This document shows, piece after piece, positions 46,733 to 58,356 of a DNA stretch of 64,000 nucleotides (the stretch's first letter is position 1; the number at the start of each line of letters is the position of its first letter). This DNA comes from Antitrichia curtipendula (lineage: Eukaryota; Streptophyta; Bryopsida; Hypnales; Leucodontaceae), in NCBI GenBank assembly GCA_951230915.1, contig OX579637.1, positions 5,580,001 to 5,644,000 of the forward strand, given 5' to 3'. The notes under the pieces were generated by a model. That model did no database searches. It had not been told where the DNA came from and saw only the letters and a program-made list of their open reading frames with translations. A program made the translations under genes and the position numbers.

Positions 46733-48160
46733 TATCGCGTGTCAATGATTTTATCAAGACCACGCATCATTCACGCATTGTCTTCTTTCGCTTCTATTTA
46801 TTGTCTGATATCATGATTCATCGGGGTATGTACTATCTTGGGCACTCGTTTTAGGTCGACTCGATCTAATCAGGATATTCTTCACTTAATTCGGTCAGTG
46901 TTTTAATTGGTTAAGTGTTTGACTTCCTCCTATTCTAGTTCCCAGTACATGTTTTGTCTGTTATTTGATCTTATTGATTTCACTCCTCGCTCTCTATATA
47001 GGTTGTGTTGTTTTAGATCGGGTTGACCTAAACTTTGTATTAGATCAGGTCGATCTTGTTTTCTTTTCGGTTGGTTTTTTGTCTTGTTTGTTATATGATG
47101 GTATCTGTCTCTTAGATCTGGTTGACCTATACGTTGTATAGCTGATTTACTTGGTTTGACAGTGGTCCTGGACCTTGTTTGCTGCTTCGTTATATAGGTC
47201 GGGTCGACCTAAATGCCTTATTTCTCTGTATCTTTGCTTTGTTTTTTCTCGTTCAGGTCGATTCGACCTGAATTGGTGTTGATGTTGGTTATTGTTTTGG
47301 TCTCTGCAATTATATTTTATTTGTTCTGTCGCGATTTGGTTTGTGATTATCACAACTGACGTCTTTTCAGGTCGGGTCGACCTGAATAACATTACTATTA
47401 CTTTAATTATTTTATGCATTCTTGTTTTTGACCTTGATAATCGACCTGAACTGTCATCGACCTGAACTGTCATCAATCTGACCTGCATATGATTTTTATT
47501 TTTACTAATCCCTAATCTGAATTAGTAGAGTTTCACCGAAATAAGTCCCTACACTCTCACGCTAAACCCTAAATCCTAAGCGATCAACAAGATCCTACAC
47601 CCTAAGCAAACAACTGGTGCATACCTGTAGTGAAGAAGGTTATGAAGTCCTTGATGTCCTTGATGTTGCGAACTGAAACCTGCACATTCGAAGCAATACA
47701 AGCTTTGAGTTCTCTTTAATAAAGGAGAACAATCCCTCAATAAAAACCTATGAACAAATTTGAACAAATTCATGTATCCACGGACTCCGAGCATAATCAA
47801 ATTGGACGCAGGTTTAAGAAAACTAAGAACACAATGTTCAAAAGACACGACGTTCTACGTTTTTCCCATTCCACCACCTCCACCGAAAACAATCTAAACC
47901 GGAAACTTTGCACCAAAGCAGAATCCAGGAGGAACAAAGCACGAAGAACAATCTAATTCAAAAATCTGAATGCAATCCGCAAGTTCTAAGAAAACACAAA
48001 ACACATTCTTCACAAGGTTTAGGGTAAGCCAAAACCCATGAATACAAAATCAAAAATTCTAAAATCGAGCACCCGTGAATACAAAATCAAAAACTCTGAA
48101 ATCAAGCGCAAGTGTATGACAGCAGAAGACAATGTTACAAAAACAGAAACTTGATGCAAT
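46733..48160. promoter_or_regulatory. Upstream region of the element 2 minus gene with dense palindromes
   Basis: Nine full palindromes and two half-sites occur in 46.7-47.5 kb, spaced 30-140 bp. An acceptor precedes exon A, so at least one 5' noncoding exon must lie further upstream, perhaps near 47.6-48.2 kb. That region holds GATGTCC duplications and CTAAACCCTAA-like motifs. No TATA box or start site can be fixed by eye. Confidence 0.4.
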
Positions 48161-49230
48161 ACTTGGCTTCTTCTACAAATTTGACAAACTCAAATTCGAT
48201 GCACTCTTCCGCAAAATCACACGCGCAATATCCCTCTTCTGCCAAAGTCTTGTGATCCTCTTCCGCTCCTGATAAAATTGCAACACCCGACGCCGTGCAC
48301 TCTTCTGCAAAATCTGACGCCTCCAATGCAGCACGGAGTCTGTCCGACGGTGTCCCTCCTCCACCCGCACTTTTCCACAAAAATCACACGCCCGACCCTC
48401 CGACGGTGTCCCTCCTCCGTCGAATCGCTGTAGGCACACCACGAAGCAGAACAAGGAGGAAAAGAGGGGATCGAACTTGTACAAACGCAGCCGCACCACG
48501 AAGCACAATCCAGGAGGAGAAGACGGGATCGAACTCGGACAAGCACGTAGGGAAGAAAAGAAGAACGACGAGGAGCACGCAGCACGACGAGGACGCAAGG
48601 AAGAGGGTATCGACGAAACCCTAGGTCATTTCTTCGAAAAGCCTGTTTCGGGAAGCCAAAACCAAAACCCGGGCAGCCAAAGCCTATACCCGGAAGCCAA
48701 AGCCTATACCCAGGAGCCAAAGCCTTATCCGAGCGCTAAAACCCTTACCCTGCAGCAGAGAACCTTAATATGGAGCAAAAAACTTACCCGGCAAAACATA
48801 CCCTTGCTCAAATCCTAAACCTTACCGAAGAGCCCAAACCTTTACCGAGGAGCCCAAACCCTCACCGGGAGCACAAACCCTTAACACTCGGAAGCAAGAA
48901 ACTCTTACCCGGGTGCACAAATCCTTATGTAGGAGCACAAATCCTAAACACTTACCCATTTTATTAGAGCACGTCTTTAATCCTTACACAACGAATGTAG
49001 ATGACTATAGAAATCATCCATTTTCATCAAAATCAGAATCATTCATTAGATAAAGGAATACAAGATGCACTCTCAGAAGTGAAATAGTTGTACCATATTT
49101 ACTCTATTTAGAACCAAATGTTTGGATCATTCAATTACTGTAGTGAATACTCCCCAAAACATTCTACATTATGCATTTAATTAGAAAGTTAAAATTATGA
49201 GTTGAAAATTAAAAAATTTCAAAGAATTAT
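48161..49230. other. GC-rich block and degenerate GAGCCAAACCC repeats
   Basis: 48.17-48.65 kb is GC-rich with duplicated GACGGTGTCCCTCCTCC motifs and overlapping open frames on both strands, none with homology I recognise. From 48.65 to 48.96 kb there is a degenerate short tandem repeat of about 15-22 bp built on GGAGCCAAAGCCTATACCC. Confidence 0.45.
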
Positions 49231-49240
49231 AAAAGAACTA

Positions 49241-49809
49241 TTCCCTCCGTCCCAAAATAATCTTCCTGTTAGACAAAATATTTTGGATTAAGAATAAAAA
49301 TAACATTTTTAAAGCCTGTTTGGCACTACATATAGAGTTTGGTGCACTCATATTGCCCTTGAAACTTTGAGTCTTGAAGCCCTTTGTAAAGTGTAGTTTT
49401 GGATTATTAAAAAGTGAAATTTTTTGGGTATTTTCAAGGAGCACCAGTGGTTATTTAATTATTGAGTGTGAGGTCGTCATTTTGTGGGTAGTTAGTATAA
49501 GTCAAAGACCATATGTAGACCTATATTTTGCCTCCCAAAACCTTCATGTCCTTCAATTAGATAATATTTAAAAAGAGATGCAAAAAATAAAAACAAGAAG
49601 TGTTGATTGACCCCTTCAACCATTTTATTTGTCTTTTGATTAGTGACTGCATAGATGGAGGGGGAACTATCGCTTGGAATTGTTTTGTTAGTCCTAGAGA
49701 ACAACCAAAATTTAAATTTGACCAATTTGCAGCTTACAAAGTACAACAAGAAGATCATTTTGGGACAAAAAATGAAGGCCAACAGGAAGATCATTTTGAG
49801 ACAGAGGAG
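49241..49809. mobile_element. Stowaway-type MITE, TA target site
   Basis: The left terminus TTCCCTCCGTCCCAAAATAA with TCTTCCTGTT next, and an inverse right terminus (AACAGGAAGATCATTTTGAG then ACAGAGGAG), match the plant Stowaway/mariner consensus CTCCCTCCGTCCC. TA flanks both ends (49239-49240, 49810-49811). At 569 bp it is longer than most Stowaways. A second partial copy of the right terminus (AGAAGATCATTTTGGGACA) precedes the end by about 36 bp. Confidence 0.88.
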
Positions 49810-49906
49810 TAATATATAAGACCATAAAGAAGCTTTCAAAAATATTCCTTAAATGATAACTTTAAAAACTAGTGCCTGCAAAGTTTTTAAGGAATATTTT
49901 CAAGTA

Positions 49907-50126
49907 GATTCTACATGTGGGGATTATTTACAACTTGTACATTTTTTTGGACTAGTCAATTGGCCAACAAATACTATGACATTTGAATTTGGATCCCCAA
50001 ACTACAGGGCATGTCAGATCCTTTTAATATTTCATGCACGTAATAAAATTAGCATATTGCGGCAAGAATGGAATCCCCACATGGATTCTACATGTAGGGA
50101 TTATTTACAACTTGTACATTTTTTTG
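49907..50126. repeat. Direct repeat pair, ~43 bp, 177 bp apart
   Basis: GATTCTACATGTRGGGATTA followed by TTTACAACTTGTACATTTTT occurs at 49907-49950 and 50084-50126. The offset is close to the 175-bp period of the adjacent tandem array, so both may derive from one older satellite. Confidence 0.8.
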
Positions 50127-50130
50127 AATA

Positions 50131-50611
50131 AAGAATTGTATAAGTTGCAAATGGGTTAGGAGTTTGAGTTCATGAAATGTTTAGGGTCATGCACATTTTC
50201 GGGTATTTTAGGTGCAAAAGAGAAAAATAAATAAACCAACCATATCTTGTACTTTAGAGGTCCCAAGTCCAAATTCATGGATTTTTGACGTGAAACCATG
50301 GAAGAAAGAATTGTGTAAGTTGCAAATGGGGTTAGGAGTTTGAGTTCATGAAATGTTTAGGGTCATGCGCATTTTTGGGTATTTAGGTGCAAAAGAGAAA
50401 AATAAACCAAACCAACCATATCCTGTGCTTTCGGGATCCCAAGTCCAAATTCATGGATTTTTGACGTGAAACCATGGAAGAAAGAATTGTGTAAGTTGCA
50501 AATGGGGTTAGGAGTTTGAGTTCATGAAATGTTTAGGGTCATGCACATTTTCGGGTATTTTAGGTGCAAAAGAGAAAAATAAACAAAACCAACCATATCC
50601 TGTACTTTAGG
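50131..50611. repeat. Tandem repeat, 175-bp unit, 2.7 copies
   Basis: Units begin at about 50131, 50306 and 50481 with AAGAATTGTGTAAGTTGCAA, continue through GTTTAGGGTCATGCAC and end CATGGAAGAA. The second and third copies are nearly identical. The period is in the nucleosome/satellite size range. Confidence 0.9.
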
Positions 50612-50823
50612 GTATGTTTATGCCATTTCTAAAGTAACATGAACATGAATATTTAATTTTTCATGAATAAAATGTCTTTGCCTTATTCACAACTTCTACA
50701 TTTTTTTCTCTCATACATTTATGTGTGAGTTTCTTGGGTTGACAATTGTGGGGCCCAAAATACATAATTATTCTCTTTGTTTCTAATTTGCTCACAACAT
50801 TCATAATATGAGCATGATTTATT

Positions 50824-50950
50824 AAAAATTTAATGAAGTAAGAGGCTTTGCCCCATTCGCAAATTAAAAATTTAATGAAGTAAGAGGCTTTGCCCCATTC
50901 GCAAATTTAAAATTTTAATGAAGTAAGAGTCTTCATCCCATTCGCAATTT
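50824..50950. repeat. Tandem repeat, 42-bp unit, three copies
   Basis: AAAAATTTAATGAAGTAAGA followed by GGCTTTGCCCCATTCGCAAATT, repeated at 50824, 50866 and 50909. Weaker relatives at 50661-50700 and 51262-51300 (TCTTTGCYYATTC-like) point to a more extensive decayed array. Confidence 0.88.
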
Positions 50951-51370
50951 CTACAATTTATTTCTTCTACTTTCACATGTGAACTTCATGGGCTTACACT
51001 TGATTGTGGGCTTTGAAGTACATGATCCTAATTTTCTTGTTTGTGCAAGGCTTTTCCAAAGCAACGTGACAATAATCAAACATAATTTCATGAATTCTAA
51101 GCCTTTGTTTTATTTGAAATTTATGAAATTTTTTTTTCTTAAAGTTTTGCTTATGAATTTCATGTTTTTTTAGGACTTGAGAGTCTATAAAAGAAATTTG
51201 CTTAAGTAATATTATTTTTCAGTTGAAGCATTCCCAGAAACGAGGATGATTCAAAAAATTTCATGAAAGAAAAGTCTTTGCTCAATTTGTAACTTCTGCA
51301 ATTCCCCCCCAGCTAATTGGAAAGGATCCAATAACTAAAAGAAATTCATTAAGGATGTCTAAAAATGTCC

Positions 51371-51407
51371 AAACCCTAAACTCTAAACCCTAAACCCTAA
51401 ACCCTAA
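51371..51407. repeat. Interstitial plant telomere-type repeat
   Basis: Five consecutive CCCTAAA-type units, the second altered to CTCTAAA. TTTAGGG is the telomere repeat of most land plants; the short tract here is internal and degenerate. Confidence 0.85.
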
Positions 51408-52939
51408 GTCTGCAAAAAAATCAATGCATGAAAAGTTTAAAATTCCAGAGTTCAGGGAAGTGATAAGCGAGAGAATATGTTGACTTTGGCCCTCTGGAAG
51501 GCATTTCCCACATTTGATGCTGTTGGAACAAGTCTAAATAAAAATTAAATAATTGACCCCCCTGCCTTTACGCCGTGTCGTGTTCGTATGACTTTATTTT
51601 ATAGAGAATGAATCTACAAAACACGCAGCCACTAAAATTCAGCGGATTACATTAATGCCATCAGCTGTCCGTTTGTTGTAGTCCGCAAATACTAGTGCAT
51701 GCATCTAAGTCCAAGTACATGCCCGCGACTTCATGCATGACGTGTGTGATTTCAAAAATTATGTACTCTGCTTCTCGCCCTCTCATTCCCACCAAGAACT
51801 TGTCGGATGTTGCCCACGTCCGGTTTAGGGTATTCTCTTTCTCATTCGCTTGACACTGCACCTCCGAGCGCAAGCTGTCCTTGTTCGTGGGCACTTGTTT
51901 CAGCTTTGTTATTGACAGTCATTCAAGTGTTGTGCGTGCAGGGTTTTTGCTTACTCAAAGGTTTAGTGCGATCTAAGGCGCTTGGGTTCTAAGTACGTCT
52001 TCATCGACTCAGTAGTTAATTCGTAGGATTTTTAGTCCATTAGTTATTGTCATGAAGACAAAGATGTACACTCCTGATCATGCGCATGACTTGTTCAGTT
52101 TAGTAGGTCAATGCTCTTGTGTTGCACGGAGATGGTTGTTAGTAATCGCTGTAGACCGATGATAAGTTTCGTTAAGCACTGAAGGAGTCAGTGTGAATGT
52201 GGTCCCTATATTACCGCCGTAAAACACGGAATGAGATATAAGTGTCTCGTAATCAAATAACCCCATAATGTTCGGAGCCATTCAGGTCGAGCCAACCTGA
52301 ATAATATAATGAGTAATGTATTCTCTCTGTTCATGATTTAGTATGCAGTATTTCACTTTTCAGGTCGGTCTGACCTAAATAGACATGATATCCCCCCCCT
52401 CCGGAATAACATGATAACCTCATCAATTTAGGTCGACTCGATCTGAAACGGGGAACAATATGTGGCTGGTGGATTCTTTTCGTTTATCGTGATCGCGATC
52501 CGTCATATGTTTTGTTTGTATGTGCATACAATATTTTATGATTTAATTATTAGGTCAACTTGACCTAAATGGTTTAGATTGGAGTAATGTCTATCACATG
52601 AATTGAAGCAAACTTAATGCAGTGACTGCCTTGGGTCCATCTAAATTCAGCTTAGAAATATCATTCGCTGGAAATGAATTCGGTGTAAGTTATACATTCA
52701 GTTTAGGTCGACTCAACCTGATAATGAAGCTGTTGAGGTCTTAGTCTTCTCTTGTTATTGAGAGCATCATAGTCTTGTAATTTACTTCATTTTTTGGATG
52801 GGAGCATTCAGCTCGAGTCGACCTAATTAGCATTGGTAAATTTGTATAGAATAGCTATTTCTGTTGTCTTTCAATATATTATGTATGAACTGTACTTGTC
52901 ACAGTTTTGGTACCTTCCTACTTGAAGGTAGTTGCATCT

Positions 52940-54041
52940 CACTAGAAGAAAACGGACTTTTTCAAAATGTCCAAAACAACGCGAGTATGCGTTGTGTGTG
53001 ACACGAAAATGATCAGCATTGACGTCTCCAAAAATCCGTTTGATTAGACGGGGTAAAAACATGTGAAAATCTAGAAGAATGTATCACTTTTGTACTCGTT
53101 TTTCTAAAAACATGGGTGACAACAATGTCTACTGAGGTCCTTAGAGGTCGACACGTGGAGGGAACCTGAGTGCTACGGAGGCGCCATTCGGATGGGCACT
53201 GCCACGTAATCTTTTTTTTTACTTGACCGCATCTAACGTGGTGGATGACGTGGAGGTCAGAGAATCTGATGTTTTTCATCCAACCTATTTTTTCATCCAT
53301 CCATTTCTTTTCATCCCACCTATTTTTTCATCCAATCCATTTTTTCAAAAAAAAATTAATTGACATAAATAAAAATATAATAGTAAGCAACAAAAAAAAT
53401 GTAGAATTCACCAAGAAGTAAACAAACTTACCATTTCCATCAATTTTATTTTGATGGAAAAATTACATAAAAATGAACGTTTTAAGGGTCATATTTATAC
53501 CCATTCTCTGTCCATGGTGCGACAAACGATATGGGATTAAAAGCCTACGTTGTTTGAGACGTATAGCCCAAAATCCAACATGTTGTTTCAGACATCCAAC
53601 CCGACGTCCATGCATCCATCATTTCTTTTTTTTTCAAAATATGCCACGTGGCTGGCCTTTGCTAAAAAATTTGTCCATTATGAGACAAACAATATGGAAT
53701 AATTAGCCTACGTTGTTTGAGATGTCCAGCTCGACGTCCAACTCAACGTCCATCCATCCATTCATTTATTTTTTTCCAAAATATGCCACGTGGCTGCCCT
53801 TCTCTAAAACTAATTGCTGACATGGCAGTTTATGTTGTATGTGACGTTTTATAAAAACATGGCCATGTCACAGTTGACATTGTCACAAACATAGCCGTCC
53901 ACAGTGCCATGGTTGCATTTTCTGCAAAACATGTATACGTTTTCTACAAAACACGTACATGTTTTTTGGAACATGTAACATTTGAAAAAACATGACGCGT
54001 TTGTTGCTAAACGCCAGCAAAAACGTGCTTTTCTTCTAGTG
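52940..54041. mobile_element. Non-autonomous CACTA element (1.1 kb)
   Basis: Starts CACTAGAAGAAAA and ends with the exact inverse TTTTCTTCTAGTG. Flanking trinucleotides are TCT and TAT, a 3-bp duplication with one difference. The interior has two direct subrepeats of about 160 bp (53.51 and 53.67 kb) sharing GCCTACGTTGTTTGAGAYGT and TATGCCACGTGGCTG, plus poly-pyrimidine CATCCATCC tracts. No transposase. It separates two family 2 palindromes just upstream of the DUF7869-like gene. Confidence 0.88.
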
Positions 54042-54151
54042 TATTATAAACTCTAAGGTCGACTCGAGCTTACATTTGTCTTGTCAGTTTTACCTCTTAC
54101 ACTACAAGCAGTTTACCTTGATTACTTTGACTTACCAACTACAATATTGAT

Positions 54152-56448
54152 ATGTCCTCAGATGCAATGGATTCCTCGGCAGACGTAGTGGACATAGTGG
54201 ATTCATCGGACGATGAGTACTATCCGCAAGAACATGAGGCTTGAAATAAATTCAATTGCCTCCAAGCGGCTATCCTAAATCCACCATCTTCGACGTCTGC
54301 TTGCCCATATACAAGTACCGTCTGAAATCCGCCCCGCGAAACTACTGCAAGAACGAAGGAACTACTCACTCAAGATTCCATCAACTTGGTGTCCAACAAA
54401 GTATGTTGTCGGCTGAATTGTGTTCAGCCATTCCCCAGGGATAAGATACAAGCCTTTCGTGAACGCATGTACCAGAATTCAACCTTCAAGCACAGAGCCT
54501 TTATGAAAATGGAAGTGCACAGACAAACCCATCTTGACCAACGTGGAAGAAGAATGGTAACAATTGAAGAGATACCGGTGTGTATGCAAGCATGGATGCA
54601 TATTTCAGGGGTCCCAAAATCCACCTTCTTCCGCTACCAAACGTACATGAAGGTTGGACAGGAAGCAATGGAGCACGACAACAAAGGATTGGTGAAGCCA
54701 AGAAAGCACACTCAACAAGCTACTGCAACATTGAAATGCATCCTAGAGAAAGAGGCGGATCTCATGCCACATCGTACGAAGACGTTGAAGTCGGGAGAAA
54801 AGGTTGTATCCATGATTCTCCCCTCCACGTTCCAATGGAAGGGTAAAATGAAAGAACTCAACGAAGCGAATGCTGCTTTTGGGTTGAAGGAGGTCTCAAT
54901 TTCAAACTTGAGCAAGATTAGATGTTCAGCGTTTCCAGAGTATGAGGTGAAGAAACCAGGGGACAATTTTGCACGGTGCGCTACTTGTGACAAATTGCAA
55001 GAGCTTAGGAGGCATGCTCTTGCTGGGTCTGTCACTGCTTTGAAGTGGTCACGGAGGTTGGACAAACATCTAGCAATTGCTCATGCTCATCGAGAGTTGT
55101 ACTATGCAAACCGCTACCGATCACTTACTTCACCGCAGGAGTGCCTCACAATCATGCATGACAAAATGGACCACGCAAAAACAGCTTATCCAGTCTACTC
55201 CCACAAGAGTAAAGATGTTGATGGTCTAGTGAAGTTGCCTGTGTCTGTCACGGGCATGATTGCGCATGGTCATGGAAATGTGCGTTATGCACATTATGGC
55301 TTGGATCTATTCACACATGATTCGAACTACACCATTGGCTCCATGGCAAAGTTGTTGCGAGATTTGGAGTTGCCTCCCAAGTCTTCTTCTCGGCAGTTGC
55401 TGTGGGTTTGGGGTCCACCAATTTGTTTCGTGCAGTGCTAAAGGGAGCTGAGATGTGCAAAAATTCACTTCCTTCACCGCCAATCAACTTAGTTCCAGCA
55501 ATACCTTTGTCCCCTATTCTCAATGTGCAAATGGACAATGCCACAGGCGACAACAAGAACAGATATGTTTTCTGTTTTTGGTCTCTTCTTGTTGCGAACA
55601 AGATCTTTCGAGAAATTTATGTGAACTTCATGATTGTGGGTCATACGCACGATGATATTGATGCGTTGTTTGGAAGATGGAGCATGCTCTTGAAGAAGGA
55701 GAACTTTCCAACAATCCCGGCCCTCATGAAGTCCTTCATGGATGTAGAGTCCATTTCTACTATCCCTCATTTCATAGAAGAGGTGCCCGATTTCAAGGGT
55801 TTCATTGTTGGTAAATGGATGGACGGCAATGAGATTCTCATAGGACACACAAGACCACAATAAGTGAAGTTCTATCTAGATTCGGCGGGTTGTCCAGTCA
55901 TGAAGTACAAATTGAAGTGTACAGATGAAGATTGGTTGGGCAAGGATGGCGGAGGGATTAAGTTGTGGAAAGAAGATGCTGAAGGGCGAAGACAATGGCC
56001 GCGCGGTGTACCGTTGTCAGTTCCACAAAAGGCAATTAAAGGCGTGGAAGACATTGTGAAAGGTGTGTCTGGATTTGTAAAGTATTGAGAGAATCTATGC
56101 AATGGAGACGTCACTGGAGAATGTCGTAGACGCTACGAGCTAGTTGTGCGCTATTGTTATGGTGTGAAGGTTGCTCTGCAGGAGCCACTACCATTGTCCA
56201 TTGTTTTGAAAGACGGGTTCTGGCCAACTACTCGTGTACAAGCAACAGAAGCAAATAAATTAGACGAAGATGGCGAGGACCTTGAAGAATATGGTGTGGA
56301 TGATGCTTATGTTGGGCCTTTGAGGGATCGCGCACAACCATCGTTCAGGGTGGCGCGGGATCTCTACAAAGGATACTTTGTTGCAGTTCGACTTGCAAAT
56401 GGTAAAAGTCAACCAGTTTGGATTACTAGGTCTACGTTGGAAGGTTGA
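54152..56448 (+). pseudogene. DUF7869-like transposase-type protein of element 2
   Basis: An acidic start (MSSDAMDSSADVVDIVDSSD) is followed by a stop; the main open frame enters at NKVCCRLNCVQPF (about 54388). Order: CCxxNC motif, MDAxx-free helical part with HISGVPKSTFFRY, CATCDKLQEL zinc-type pair (about 54980), MHDKMDHAKT, GHGNVRYAHYGLDLF, one frameshift near 55400, then VQMDNATGDNKNRYVFCF, IVGHTHDDIDALFGRW and PHFIEEVPDFKGFIVG. The D-N...NKN and GHTHxDID signatures define DUF7869, an RNase H-like, transposase-like family widespread in eukaryotes. Stops at 55861 and 56086 break the C-terminus (acidic EDGEDLEEYGVDDAY). Most complete of the two copies in the window. Confidence 0.7.
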
Positions 56449-56596
56449 TGAAACCGAACCACCTCTTTGGGAAGAAACAAATGCTTTGATGATAGCATGG
56501 AAGTCCTTGAACAGAAGAGGTACTCGCGAATGTAGGATCAAGATTCCTATAGCTCAGATTGAAGTCATCAACCAAAGCTTGGCTTCATATACTTGA

Positions 56597-57700
56597 CATT
56601 CTGGAATATTACCCTCAAATTAGTTATAGTATGTTAATTTCATATATTGGATATTTACTATTTTTTTGTCTTCATTTTAATTTAAATATACCTACTATTA
56701 CGTGTTCCTACATTCTCTTTTTGGGATATGTTATATTATTTAACTTGCTTAATGTATGTCCAAAATAGATTTGGAAATAAAATGCGATTGAGAAAAAGGG
56801 CAATGGGTATATCCACTCTTTAGTTTGTTAACATGTGAAGCACTTGTCACAATTTTGGATGGGGGGCCTGTTGGTTGTTACAACTTTCCTGCCTGCAAAG
56901 CTCACTTAGCAGTACCAAGTCATGTATCTCTTTCAGTCACTCATACGATTTCAACGGGAATCGAACTCGGACCGCCTGAAGGAGATGAATAGCTTCTTAC
57001 AACCAAACGTTCAGCTCATGACTTGGTGTTCAACAATGGTTTTAGAATTCACTTATATGATCTTAAACGATAGTATAACCCAAACTTGATTGTATTTGGA
57101 GACAAAACTCTCATTTTAATGGAAATTACAATGGTACAACTAATAAATGTGGTGATTCTCAATCTGAATTGTCAACATTTAATATTTGGATTTTGAACAT
57201 GTAAGTGGACAATATTATTTTGAGAGGTCCCCACCCTCTCAAAATAATGAATATAACGATAACTTTGCGCACTGCATCTCTATTACCCCAGAAAAGCATA
57301 TCATTTACATATATTTTGCTTTGCAATGCGTGCAATATATACTCTTCTATATGATGACATGTGTAGGAACCACGCAATGGATGCGTGATAAAAGCAACCT
57401 CTTGGACCCACCTAAGATAACAGTGGACTAGAATATAGACAAAAAATATGTAAACTAGAATGCACATGTATTATAAACAACTAGCAACTACGTGATGTAT
57501 TCTTGAGCTTTTCAAGAGCCATGATAATTTCAGGCCCTCAATTGGACCCTCCCCTGACACTTGCACCTACTTGACGCATGTGTTCTCTTTCTTGCTCTTG
57601 TAGTGACCTCTGCTCCCAGGAGTCCCAAGTAGGAGTGGAGGATTGAATCCACGCTGACCGTTCAGCGTTTTTTTTTTAATCTTCCTGATTCAGTCAATGC
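56597..57700. other. Junction between elements 2 and 3; possible SINE-like segment
   Basis: No gene. On the minus strand near 56945-56975, GGTCCGAGTTCGATTCCC resembles a Pol III B box, within a stretch bounded by inverted ACCAAGTCATG / CATGACTTGGT (56917-56927 and 57014-57024). A matching A box is not clear, and there is no cloverleaf, so this is at most a decayed tRNA-derived SINE. Confidence 0.3.
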
Positions 57701-57737
57701 TCGACAACATGGAAGTAGAAGACAAGCAACCGAGGGT

Positions 57738-58122
57738 TCAGGAATTTCCGGACGCAGATGACTTGGCGCATGGGATTTTACATCCGGTGTACATTAAATA
57801 ATTAGCATCTCTGTAAAGCTTCTTTTGCGTCTCTTTCTCTGAAATAGTTGGCGATCTTGACGAATCCCGGACTGCCCAAGAGCGCAGAGGAGATGGAGAG
57901 CAAGAAATCGGCAAGCGCGGCTTCTTGTCTGGGGGATTATTTACCACTCCGTCCTCGATCTGCTTAACAGAGAAGTCCATGGTGGAATTAACAATAGGAG
58001 CCGAGCAAAGGAAATTTCCCGTACTAAGTATCATGTACTGCCCATAGTCCAGAATGGAGTCTTCGGATGCTTGACACGGGAGGATCCCATCCAGCCTAGA
58101 TTTTATAGAATCATTTTTCATC
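57738..58122 (-). CDS. Ser/Pro-rich segment F of element 3
   Basis: The exon follows an acceptor (ccctgtcag) and starts MKNDSIKSRLDG. SILDYGQYMILSTGNFLCSA, QIEDGVVNNPPDKKPRLPIS and CSPSPLRS match element 2. The tail (SEKETQKKLYRDANY) differs. Unknown function; possible phosphorylation sites. Confidence 0.55.
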
Positions 58123-58356
58123 TGACAGGGAAAAATAAGAAAATTAGCCATAGAACTTTGAACACGTCATAAGTACATAGGGTTCAGTATAAGGTCTGGC
58201 CAGAGCAGAGAACCTTCGAGCTGTAAAAACAAAATCGTCCCAAAGTACACGATATCGTGAAGGGTGCTAAAATGCAACAAAGAAATACGTAAGAATAAGC
58301 TGTTTTAGGATGCTACATTTTTGGTCGACTCAAGCTGCATACCTCCAAAACTAAGT

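Larger units (their letters stand above)
42524..54073. repeat. Palindrome family 2 (21 bp), about 20 copies
   Basis: The consensus is arm TTYAGGTCGR, one central base, then the inverse arm. Copies at 42524-42544, 43636-43656, 43683-43703, 45148-45168, 45213-45233, 46712-46732, 46850-46870, 47012-47032, 47040-47058, 47111-47131, 47193-47213, 47252-47272 (perfect arms), 47366-47386, half-sites at 47441 and 47457, then 52281-52301, 52359-52379, 52427-52447, 52549-52569, 52702-52722, 52807-52827 and 54053-54073. Within the minus gene they lie only in introns; most are in the 46.7-47.5 and 52.3-54.1 kb flanks of the divergent intergenic region. Confidence 0.92.
40296..56596. mobile_element. Element 2: large ParB-like/FCP1-like/DUF7869 element
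   Basis: A minus-strand multi-exon gene (40.3-46.7 kb) and a divergent plus-strand DUF7869-like gene (54.15-56.45 kb) are joined by a 7.5-kb intergenic region. About 20 copies of one 21-bp palindrome family run from 42.5 to 54.1 kb and not outside, tying both halves together. Younger insertions inside are a Stowaway MITE (49241-49809) and a CACTA element (52940-54041). The minus gene matches element 3 exon by exon, including intron positions. Terminal repeats were not found, so the limits are those of the outer coding blocks. Confidence 0.6.

Noticed and set aside
42524..54073. CRISPR-like array from many short palindromic repeats
   Set aside because: Sites are irregularly spaced, lie in introns and intergenic DNA, differ in sequence, and the region is eukaryotic.
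56917..57024. tRNA gene suggested by a GTTCGATTCCC B-box-like word
   Set aside because: No cloverleaf and no clear A box; at most a degenerate SINE.
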